Assembly (NCBI GenBank): GCA_964346815.1
Contig: CAYFWF010000050.1
Coordinates: forward strand, 1 to 64,000
DNA length: 64,000 nucleotides
Origin: CAYFWF01 sp964346815
GTDB lineage: Bacteria > Acidobacteriota > Aminicenantia > Aminicenantales > Aminicenantaceae
Direction: 5' to 3'
Shown here: positions 17,370 through 24,837 of the stretch, in pieces
How positions within the stretch are numbered: the first letter of the stretch is position 1
Layout of the letters: every line of letters begins with the position of its first letter
Position numbers and translations under genes: made by a program
Notes under the pieces: model-generated
Databases searched by the model: none
Told to the model about the DNA's origin: nothing
The model's input: only the letters and a program-made list of their open reading frames with translations

Positions 17370-18332
17370 TTGAGAAATAAAAAAATTATCGTTCTGATGT
17401 CGGGCCTCTTCCTTCTGGCATATGCTTTTCACAAAATCAGTCAGTCCAGCATGCTACATGAAGCCTCCCGTGCTCCTCGAAACATTATCTGCGCCGGTGT
17501 AAGATCTTCAAGCTACGGCATCAAGCCCTTTCCCGAACCAGGGAAATGGCATTCTTCTATGGTGAAAATGAGCAGCTATTTTGAGGGTTCGAGTCCGTGT
17601 GCGATCTGGATAGTCGGCGTGGTAAAGAATAAAACGTCCTGCAGGCTGGAATTCCCCGCTGAAGGCAGTGCCCATGAGAACATCATCTTTTCCGACTTCG
17701 ACAAACACGAATCCTATCTCAGCTTCTTTGACAAATCGGGCGTCAAGGTTTTTCTCCAGGTCGAGCCAGCCCATGCAGATGTTCCTGTCCTGATCGATCT
17801 CGTTTTGAGCAGGTACAAGCACCACGAGTGCGTCATCGGATTCGGCATAGACGTGGAGTGGAATAGGGAGGCCGAAAATCCCGAGTGGGGAGTGAGGGTG
17901 ACCGATAAACAAGCAGAGATGTGGGAAAAGCAGGTCAAATCTCACGATCAGAAATACAGGCTTTTTCTTAAGCACTGGGATAGAAACTGGATGCCTCCCC
18001 GGTACAGAGGAGATATCGTCTTTGTCAGCGATTCCCAAATATTTCAAAATTTCGAAGAGATGCTGGATGAATTTGCGGAGTATTGGGCGGCCTATTTTGT
18101 GCCGAATACGGTTTTTTTCCAGATAGGGTATCCATCGGATAGATTTTGGTGGCAGAAAATGGAAAATCCTCCCGGCGAAATGGGACAGGCCATCGCCGAA
18201 CGGGTGAGCCAGAACTGCGGGATCTTTTGGGTGGATTTCACGCTGCGGGAGGTCGTTCCTGAATGGGAAGAGCAAGTCTTGTTTGGGAAGGCAAAAGAAT
18301 CCGGCTTCCGAGAAGGCACGAATGGAAAATAG
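17370..18332 (+). CDS. Exported TIM-barrel-like protein of unknown function (first of pair)
   Basis: About 320 residues. A hydrophobic N-terminal segment (KKIIVLMSGLFLLAYAF) acts as signal peptide or anchor. The rest has alternating strand/helix character and acidic motifs at strand ends, GVKVFLQVEPAHAD and VIGFGIDVEWN, as in glycoside-hydrolase-like TIM barrels, but I recognise no named family. The frame also opens at a GTG at 17325, which has no Shine-Dalgarno sequence; the TTG at 17370 sits about 5 nt behind GGAGGG and starts just before the signal segment, so I prefer it. It overlaps the next gene by 11 bp. Confidence 0.7.
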   Translation: MRNKKIIVLMSGLFLLAYAFHKISQSSMLHEASRAPRNIICAGVRSSSYGIKPFPEPGKWHSSMVKMSSYFEGSSPCAIWIVGVVKNKTSCRLEFPAEGSAHENIIFSDFDKHESYLSFFDKSGVKVFLQVEPAHADVPVLIDLVLSRYKHHECVIGFGIDVEWNREAENPEWGVRVTDKQAEMWEKQVKSHDQKYRLFLKHWDRNWMPPRYRGDIVFVSDSQIFQNFEEMLDEFAEYWAAYFVPNTVFFQIGYPSDRFWWQKMENPPGEMGQAIAERVSQNCGIFWVDFTLREVVPEWEEQVLFGKAKESGFREGTNGK

Positions 18333-19446
18333 GGTGAGAGATCAACGAGTGGTCAGCATATTTATTATGAGCCTGTCCCTATTTGGTTTACTGGGAACCT
18401 GCAAAAAGGTGAAAACCCCAGGGTACAAACCCGATGGTGATCGGATCATTGGAGTGAAGGTTTATGAATATGAAGGAAATTTCCCCGTATTGTTCGCGGA
18501 GTGGAAAAGGATGGGTATCAACACGGCATTGGTGAGTGAATCTCTGGCCTCGAACGAAGAGTTCCGGTCTCTGGCAGCAGTTGAGGACATCGCTGTCTTC
18601 ATTATTTTTCCTGTCTTTTATGACCCCGAGTCTCTAGAAGAGTCTCCGGATTTATATGCCATAACAGATAATGGAGAACAAGCGAAGGAGGAATGGGTCG
18701 CCTTTGTGTGTCCCTCACGGGAGGATTTTCGAAAACGAAAAGTTGAGCTGGCTAAGGATTGGGTAAAAAGCCTGAAACCCGATGGCCTGAGTATAGATTT
18801 CATCCGGCATTTCGTCTTCTGGGAAAAAGTTTACCCGGAACGGCCCCTCAAATCTCTGGTGAATACATGTTTTGACGAACACTGCATGAGAAAGTTCCAA
18901 CAGGACACGGGGATCGTTATTCCCGACTCGTTGGGCGCAGCCCAAGAAGTTTCCGATTGGATCAGGCAAAATTATCTTCCGGAATGGACCCGCTGGAAGT
19001 GCGGACTCATCACCAGCATGATCGAAGAGATTGCCGGAGAAGTTCGAAAGATCAGGACTCAGCTTCTGATCAATGTCCACGCTGTTCCCTGGCGCCAAAA
19101 GGATTTTGACGGAGCTGTAAAAATCGTAGCAGGTCAGGATTTCGCCAGAATCGCTCCTGCTGTCGACTTGCTTTCGCCGATGACCTATTCCCACATGGTG
19201 AAGAGAGATCCTCCTTGGATTCACTCTGTCGTTAAGGATATCCGACTTCAGGCCGATTGCAAAGTCCTCCCCAGCATTCAGGTCAGGGAGGCCTATTTGA
19301 AGGATCGGCTCACTGTCCATGAGTTTCGAGCTTCTTTGACAGAAGCGCTCAAGTCTCCTTCGGAGGGGGTGGTGTTTTGGTCGTGGGAAGCTCTGGAAAT
19401 GGAGCCTGAAAAAAAGAAGGTGATTGCCGAGCTTAATAAACCCTGA
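18322..19446 (+). CDS. Exported GHL10-like glycoside hydrolase-related protein
   Basis: A 374-residue protein with an N-terminal hydrophobic segment ending in LLGTC, a near-lipobox, so probably a lipoprotein. The body resembles the glycosyl-hydrolase-like family 10 type TIM barrel: GVKVYEYEGNFPVLFAEW at the first strand, VCPSREDFRKRKVELAKDW, then DGLSIDFIRHFVFW with a strand-end Asp in the usual catalytic position, and LLSPMTYSHMV near the end. The ATG lies 5 nt behind AGAAGG; the longer frame has no such signal. Coupled by an 11-bp overlap to the preceding exported protein, it may act on the same extracellular glycan. Substrate not known. Confidence 0.72.
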   Translation: MENRVRDQRVVSIFIMSLSLFGLLGTCKKVKTPGYKPDGDRIIGVKVYEYEGNFPVLFAEWKRMGINTALVSESLASNEEFRSLAAVEDIAVFIIFPVFYDPESLEESPDLYAITDNGEQAKEEWVAFVCPSREDFRKRKVELAKDWVKSLKPDGLSIDFIRHFVFWEKVYPERPLKSLVNTCFDEHCMRKFQQDTGIVIPDSLGAAQEVSDWIRQNYLPEWTRWKCGLITSMIEEIAGEVRKIRTQLLINVHAVPWRQKDFDGAVKIVAGQDFARIAPAVDLLSPMTYSHMVKRDPPWIHSVVKDIRLQADCKVLPSIQVREAYLKDRLTVHEFRASLTEALKSPSEGVVFWSWEALEMEPEKKKVIAELNKP

Positions 19447-19504
19447 GTTTGTTTTCTTTCGCGAATTTTAAGGTAAACCGAACCGTTCGCTGGAGGTGAA
19501 AAGA

Positions 19505-20038
19505 ATGGCGCTGGAAGTGAAAATCCGGGAATATCAGCCTCAAGATATGGCCCAAATACTGCAACTTGTCCGGGAGCTGGAGGCTGAAATGGCAGAGAAG
19601 TTCAAGGGCATCAAGATAAAATCCGGAGAACCGGATTACAGGAATCGATACTTGAAACCGGAAAACAAGTACAAGATATTTGTCGCCTTGGTGGGAGAGA
19701 AAATTGTAGGATATCTCATGGGGTATCCCTCTGTCGGTGCACCTGAAGTGGATAACATGTATGATGTTCTGCCTGTTTCCTCCGATCGAATTACACCCGA
19801 GTTTTATCTGCAGATCACCTTCGTCTCCAAGCCTTACAGGAACCAAGGCATTTCCAAGAGACTCCACAGGGAGATCATTGAATACGCCAAGGGACAAGGG
19901 CACAAAGAGGTCTATGCCTGTATCGCCAAGTGGAATACACCGGAAATCAAAGTCATCAAGTCACTGAAATTCCGGGTAAAAGATTTAGGCTATAGATACC
20001 GTTTGAGCTTGAAACTGAACAGCGAGAATTCCTGTTGA
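19505..20038 (+). CDS. GNAT family N-acetyltransferase
   Basis: A 177-residue GNAT protein. Motif A is visible as LQITFVSKPYRNQGISKRL, with RNQGIS in the acetyl-CoA pyrophosphate loop (Q/RxxGxG/A). Motif B follows (EVYACIAKWNTPEIKVIKSL). The start ATG sits 8 nt after TGGAGG; a GTG at 19496 overlaps that Shine-Dalgarno sequence and is rejected. It may be read from the same transcript as the exported pair upstream (58 bp gap). Its stop codon lies inside the -35 element of the promoter for the next gene. The acceptor substrate is unknown. Confidence 0.88.
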   Translation: MALEVKIREYQPQDMAQILQLVRELEAEMAEKFKGIKIKSGEPDYRNRYLKPENKYKIFVALVGEKIVGYLMGYPSVGAPEVDNMYDVLPVSSDRITPEFYLQITFVSKPYRNQGISKRLHREIIEYAKGQGHKEVYACIAKWNTPEIKVIKSLKFRVKDLGYRYRLSLKLNSENSC

Positions 20039-20064
20039 CTTTGATTATTTATTTTGAATAAGAT
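20035..20064 (+). promoter_or_regulatory. Promoter of the small ORF / radical SAM unit
   Basis: TTGACT (20035-20040, five of six) and TAAGAT (20059-20064, four of six) are separated by 18 bp. It lies directly upstream of a perfect Shine-Dalgarno sequence and the 77-codon ORF, so that unit can be transcribed apart from the GNAT gene. Confidence 0.5.
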
Positions 20065-20092
20065 GCCACTATATCTCGCTTAAGGAGGGATT

Positions 20093-20326
20093 ATGAGCAT
20101 AGATCCTGAAAAAATCCAAAGTGTTCATTGTTTCCTGGACATTGTGCTTGCCTTTGTAAAAGAGGTGCCCATTCAAGATAAGGAATGGGAGCAGTATCGA
20201 GCTGACGCGATCCAAGCTATGGAAATCGCGCAAACGATACTTCTGCCTCTCCCTCAGCGTGAACCCTGCAAAGGTAAAATAATAAGGTTGGTGGTCGAAC
20301 GGAGCACCGCTTCGAAGAAAAGCTGA
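20093..20326 (+). CDS. Small 77-aa protein, possible partner or precursor of the radical SAM enzyme
   Basis: I do not recognise this protein. It has an excellent Shine-Dalgarno sequence (TAAGGAGGG) 5 nt before the ATG and its own promoter. Residues 5-50 look helical and acidic with one Cys (Cys13). The C-terminal part changes character: LPLPQREPCKGKIIRLVVERSTASKKS is Pro-, Lys- and Ser-rich with a second Cys (Cys59). A helical leader followed by a different tail, 105 bp upstream of a radical SAM/SPASM gene, is what a ribosomally made, modified peptide precursor can look like. It could equally be a small helical regulator. Confidence 0.65.
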   Translation: MSIDPEKIQSVHCFLDIVLAFVKEVPIQDKEWEQYRADAIQAMEIAQTILLPLPQREPCKGKIIRLVVERSTASKKS

Positions 20327-20430
20327 CCATAAGTCGAGGAGAATTCAAAACATGAATCGATGATGGAGAGTACTCTGTAAGCATCTGGTTCGTTTAAAGA
20401 AAGGATGTTCGCAAGGGTGGGTTGATCCAT

Positions 20431-21504
20431 ATGAAGTTTTCCAGCTTCACCTTCTCTATGACAACCGACTGCAATTATGACTGTGCATACTGCTATCAGA
20501 AAAAAGCCGATGAATATCTCGACATCAATACCGCAAAAAGGGCTGTTGATTTTTTCTCCCCTTATCTGCTTCCGGGTTGTTCCATAAACTTTTATGGAGG
20601 GGAGCCGATGCTTGCCTTCGGCCAGATCAAGGAAATTGTCTGGTATTTGAAGGATCAATCGGATGAGAAACAATTCGAGTATTCCATAACGACGAATGGA
20701 AGTCTTGTTGACGATGATGTGCTTCGATTTCTGGAGGAGAATCAATTTACTGTACTTCTGAGCTTCGATGGAATGGCTCAGGAGATAGAGAGAAAAGAGG
20801 GAAGCTTCGATTCAACCTTAGCGGTCATGCAAAAGATTTTAAAATGCTCTCATGTCACACTCGAGACGAACAGTGTGTTTACAGACAAGACCGTTCCCTG
20901 CCTCTCCGAATCGATACGATTCATCGTCGAATCGGGTGTCCCTTCTGCCAATCTCTCTCTTTCTGCTCTTTCCTTATGGAACGGCCATTCCTTGAGAGAA
21001 CTAGAAAAAGAAATGTCGTTCTTGCGGGAATTTTGTGTTTCGTTTTACCGAAAAACAGGAAATATTCCTGTCACGGAATTCAGGCCAAATGCTGAGCGAT
21101 GTGTTTTCGGGTGCTTTGCCGGAAAAGACCGTATGGCCTTATCTCCGGACGGAAAACTCTGGGGGTGTTGTCTTTTTTTGGATTATTTCAACAGCCGAAA
21201 AAATGCTAAAAACTTCATGAAATACTGCTTCGGGGACTTGGACTCGTTTATCAGAAATCATCATGAGCTCTATCCTTCATGCTTAGATAGATACGCTTGC
21301 TTAGGGATGGAAAATTTTTCTACCCGCGAAGGTTTTTGTGCATTCTGTGATGAATTGGAAGAGTGCGTGGTGTGTCCTGTGGAGGCTCTTTTTGCCGGTT
21401 CTGTGATGAGAAGGATTCCTTATCGAATTTGCCAGATAAGAAAGATAATGAGAAGAGAGAGGAGGCAATTTCAAAAGGAAATACAATGGGATTCTGGTGA
21501 GTAG
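20431..21504 (+). CDS. Radical SAM protein with SPASM-like C-terminus
   Basis: A 357-residue radical SAM enzyme. The 4Fe-4S cluster motif CNYDCAYC (Cys14, Cys18, Cys21) is followed by the SAM-binding FYGGEPML strand and ITTNGS. The C-terminal third has a SPASM-like pattern: CVFGCFAGKDRMALSPDGK with a nearby CC, then CxxC-x6-CxxC in GFCAFCDELEECVVCPVE for auxiliary clusters. Such enzymes are peptide-modifying maturases or anaerobic sulfatase-maturating enzymes. No sulfatase gene is nearby. The ATG at 20431 is placed about 10 nt behind GGGTGG; a TTG at 20422 is too close. Acts in the cytoplasm; substrate unknown. Confidence 0.88.
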   Translation: MKFSSFTFSMTTDCNYDCAYCYQKKADEYLDINTAKRAVDFFSPYLLPGCSINFYGGEPMLAFGQIKEIVWYLKDQSDEKQFEYSITTNGSLVDDDVLRFLEENQFTVLLSFDGMAQEIERKEGSFDSTLAVMQKILKCSHVTLETNSVFTDKTVPCLSESIRFIVESGVPSANLSLSALSLWNGHSLRELEKEMSFLREFCVSFYRKTGNIPVTEFRPNAERCVFGCFAGKDRMALSPDGKLWGCCLFLDYFNSRKNAKNFMKYCFGDLDSFIRNHHELYPSCLDRYACLGMENFSTREGFCAFCDELEECVVCPVEALFAGSVMRRIPYRICQIRKIMRRERRQFQKEIQWDSGE

Positions 21505-21584
21505 CATCTCTAACGGTAGGTCAGCAGGCTCAATGGCTTTTTACGAGGAACCGCTTCTCTTTCCTTCTCTAAGTTGGCAGGACA

Positions 21585-24500
21585 TCATTTGGGATGGCTG
21601 TCTTTCAGCGATGCAAGCTGTTTTTCCGCATCTTGTATTTGTGTGAGATCGGTGTCTGCATTTTCCCATATTTCCAGAAATCTTTGGTAGGAATCTTTGG
21701 CCTTTTCTTTGTCGCCATTCATTTGATGAATTTTGCCCATCGTATAGAGACCCAAGGCATATTTGTCCCCCCACCTGAGTCTCCCCGTAGTCAAGGATAC
21801 AATTTTTTCATATTCTTTTTGTGCTTTTGTCCAGTCTTTGTTGTGGTAGTAAGATGAAGCCAGAGAATCGAGAAAAAAAATGTGGTCGTCATACTGCTGA
21901 TACTGCTTTGGCAGTAAGGATGAGGCGATTTCCAGGTAATCTATGGCCTTTTGGAGGTTTCCTTCTAACCTGGATATCTCTCCCATCAGGTGGTGATAGT
22001 GGCGCATGAGCTTTTTCTGACCGCTTTTTTCGATCTGCTGTTTCAATTTTTCGGCGACTTCTTTGGCATCCTCGAATTTTTCCATTCTGGCCAAAACCAA
22101 TCCGCGAAAATGAAGGGAATAGTTTTTATGATCGTTGTAGTCTGTCTGTAGAGCTGCCTCGTGGGCCTTGGATACCGCATTCAAAGCATCGGAAAGAAGG
22201 TTTTCTTGAAGGCTGATGTATCCACTCAGCAACCAGAAGTTGAAGAGACCGGTCTGAAAATCTTCCTTTTGAAAAGTATCGATGGATTTTTCGATCTCCG
22301 TTCTTATGCGTTCGTATTGTCCCCGGGTCAAACACATGTGGCTCAGCCACAAGCGTCCCATATACTGGAACACCAACTCAGAGGTTTGGTTGAGCTGCTG
22401 ATAGGTCTTTTCAGCCAAATCGAATTCTCCTTTGAGCTGATAGATATGACCGTTCAGCTGTGTTGCTATAGGGGCATCCTGATCCAAGGACAGCGCCCTA
22501 TCGATTTCCTCGACAGCAGCGTCATATTGTCCTCTACAAAGATAGGCGATACTCAGTCTCTCGTGATAGGGCACTGGATCGGGAAATACATCCTGACTGT
22601 CTTTGAGAATTCTGATAGACTTCTCGTAAAGACCTTTAGCCATATAGATATGGGCAATATTTTCCAGGGCTAGGAAATCTCGGGGATCTATTTCAGTTAT
22701 CCTCTCGAATTTTTCCAATGCCAAGTCCCATTCCTCCATGTTTCTGTATATGGAAGCGAGATAGCCGTTTCCTGTGGGATCGTCGGGGTAGAGTTCCAGT
22801 AATTTTTCGTAATTTTCTATCGCCGTTTCAGGAGAAAAAGAAGCGTAAGCTTGGATCAGATAGTATTCTCGATCAGAAACTCGGTTCAAAAGAGACAGAG
22901 CCCTCGAGAGATATTTATCTCCCTGATCCGGATTCAGCAGATAATAGTAATTTTCGGAAATTTTGACATAAGCGAGGGCGAATTCCGGGTCCAGACCGAT
23001 GGCTTTTTCAAGAACTTTTATGCTCTCTTTGAATTTTCTTTCGGCGTAAAGTCTTTTGCCTTCGACATAATGCTTCAAAGCCTCATGTGAGTTCGTGGTG
23101 ATTTGCATCACGTCCTTATCGATATCGTGAGCAATGGTTTCTGGGGTCAGATCGAAATCTTCCTTGATTTTTCTGGTCAGTCTATCCACCATGATGAAAA
23201 TACTGCCTTCCCCCTGCCCTTCCACTCTCTCTGTTCCGATGAGATCCATAGTGGCCGATTTATGAAGGAATGTGTTAACTCGGAAAGTCTCATGAGCTTT
23301 GGTGAAATTTCCGTTCAAAATGTAGTCGACATTGGCCGTTGCCGCCACTTCTTTCAAGTCGTCAGAGGAGTATGAGGGAGCCTCCTGCAGATTGAGTTGA
23401 TTCAAAATACTGAAAAGGCTGTCCCCGGTTATCACCCGTATGTATTGGGATTGTATGAGGTCGGCGATCAAGAGTTCACAGAAAGTTTTACCCATCCAAT
23501 CGAGATTTTTGTCGCCAGTGTTATTGTCTAGGTGAACGATGGCCAGAGAAATTCTTTTGTTTTTGGAGATAAGCGGAGGGGGCGATTTCTTCCATGCGTA
23601 AGGAATAAGCAGGAATATGGCTATAAGAATTGGGGCGAGAAGCAAATACCAGTGTTTGATTATCCAACTCTTGACCTTTTCCACTTTGGATTCTTCGTAC
23701 TTTTCGATATCTTCAAGAATTTCGCGCGCGCTTTGATAGCGGTCTGATTTATCTTTTTCAATACACTTGATAACGATTTTTTCGAGTTGTGGAGGAATTT
23801 GGGGATTTATCTTTGAAGGATTGAGCGGAGGCTCCTCGATATGCTTTCTGAGATATTCAGTCACTGTGTCTGATTTAAAAAGTGGCTGGCCGGTCAGCAT
23901 TTCATATATGATGGCCCCGAGAGAATAGATGTCAGACCTGGAATCGATTTTTTCTCCCTTCGCCTGCTCTGGTGACATATATCGGGGAGTGCCTGAAATC
24001 CCCTTGGTTATTCCCTCTTCCTCGCGATAAAAGGACCTTGCCAGACCGAAGTCCATGATAAACAGGTGCCCGCTGTTGTCTACCATTATATTCGAAGGCT
24101 TCAAGTCCTGGTGGACGATTCCCTTTTGATGAGCGGATTTGAGAGCCTCGCACATCTGCCGGATCAGATTGAGGGCTGTTTCGGATGCCAGGGATCCCGA
24201 CACTTGGATGAAGTCTCTCAGATTTTGTCCCTTTATAAATTCCATAGAGATGTATTTGATCTTGTCGGCTTCGCCCAGATCATAGATTCGAATGACATTT
24301 TCGTGAGAGATCGACCTTGCGACAAGAGTCTCTTTTTTGAAGCGATGAATAAAGGCGGGATTGGATGAATATTTAGGATGGATGATTTTTAAAGCGACCG
24401 TTATATTTAGTTCTGTATCTTCGGCTTTGTACACCAAGCCCATTCCGCCGCGTCCGATTTCTTCAATAATACGGTAACGATTGTCGAATATCTCCCCAGA

Positions 24501-24647
24501 TTTGAAACAAATGACGGTTTCTGCTGGAGCCTTTTCAGGAGATCCGTAGGAGATGGTATCGATGTCCTCTTCAAGGGCAGCTCCACACTTGCTGCAAAAG
24601 TGACGGTCTCCGGAATTGAGGGTGTAGCATTTTGGGCATTGCTGCAT
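21585..24647 (-). CDS. Zinc-ribbon Hanks-type Ser/Thr kinase with TPR repeats
   Basis: A 1020-residue membrane kinase. It starts with a zinc ribbon (CPKC at 4-7, CSKC at 18-21). The kinase domain (about 58-325) has the Gly-loop GRGGMGLVYKA, Lys87, HQDLKPSN with Asp181, and DFG at 199-201; the usual HRD Arg is Gln, so activation-loop phosphorylation may not be needed. One membrane helix follows (LLLAPILIAIFLLIP), then a FlgO/TolB-like domain (RISLAIVHLDNNTGDKN) and many TPR repeats reaching the C-terminus, outside the membrane. The ATG chosen starts the zinc ribbon; a longer frame adds 17 codons. It has its own promoter. Substrates cannot be named. Confidence 0.92.
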   Translation of the reverse strand: MQQCPKCYTLNSGDRHFCSKCGAALEEDIDTISYGSPEKAPAETVICFKSGEIFDNRYRIIEEIGRGGMGLVYKAEDTELNITVALKIIHPKYSSNPAFIHRFKKETLVARSISHENVIRIYDLGEADKIKYISMEFIKGQNLRDFIQVSGSLASETALNLIRQMCEALKSAHQKGIVHQDLKPSNIMVDNSGHLFIMDFGLARSFYREEEGITKGISGTPRYMSPEQAKGEKIDSRSDIYSLGAIIYEMLTGQPLFKSDTVTEYLRKHIEEPPLNPSKINPQIPPQLEKIVIKCIEKDKSDRYQSAREILEDIEKYEESKVEKVKSWIIKHWYLLLAPILIAIFLLIPYAWKKSPPPLISKNKRISLAIVHLDNNTGDKNLDWMGKTFCELLIADLIQSQYIRVITGDSLFSILNQLNLQEAPSYSSDDLKEVAATANVDYILNGNFTKAHETFRVNTFLHKSATMDLIGTERVEGQGEGSIFIMVDRLTRKIKEDFDLTPETIAHDIDKDVMQITTNSHEALKHYVEGKRLYAERKFKESIKVLEKAIGLDPEFALAYVKISENYYYLLNPDQGDKYLSRALSLLNRVSDREYYLIQAYASFSPETAIENYEKLLELYPDDPTGNGYLASIYRNMEEWDLALEKFERITEIDPRDFLALENIAHIYMAKGLYEKSIRILKDSQDVFPDPVPYHERLSIAYLCRGQYDAAVEEIDRALSLDQDAPIATQLNGHIYQLKGEFDLAEKTYQQLNQTSELVFQYMGRLWLSHMCLTRGQYERIRTEIEKSIDTFQKEDFQTGLFNFWLLSGYISLQENLLSDALNAVSKAHEAALQTDYNDHKNYSLHFRGLVLARMEKFEDAKEVAEKLKQQIEKSGQKKLMRHYHHLMGEISRLEGNLQKAIDYLEIASSLLPKQYQQYDDHIFFLDSLASSYYHNKDWTKAQKEYEKIVSLTTGRLRWGDKYALGLYTMGKIHQMNGDKEKAKDSYQRFLEIWENADTDLTQIQDAEKQLASLKDSHPK

Positions 24648-24668
24648 GATTTTTTCCCCGCGACAGGA

Positions 24669-24698
24669 ATGATAACCGAACCGAAAACAAGAAGTCAA
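24669..24698 (-). promoter_or_regulatory. Promoter of the Ser/Thr kinase gene
   Basis: On the minus strand, TTGACT (24698-24693) is followed after 18 bp by TATCAT (24674-24669, five of six). The predicted start is about 15 nt before the kinase ATG at 24647. Confidence 0.55.
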
Positions 24699-24837
24699 TC
24701 AGTGCTTCTTTGCTCCCGAGGCGTTTTTTTTCGATGTCCACCCAACGGTTATGAGATTCTTACTTTGGGACAACCTCATACTTTTAGCAGCGTTCCGTTA
24801 TTTACATCGATCCAGTAAATTATGGAATAGCGTCGAG

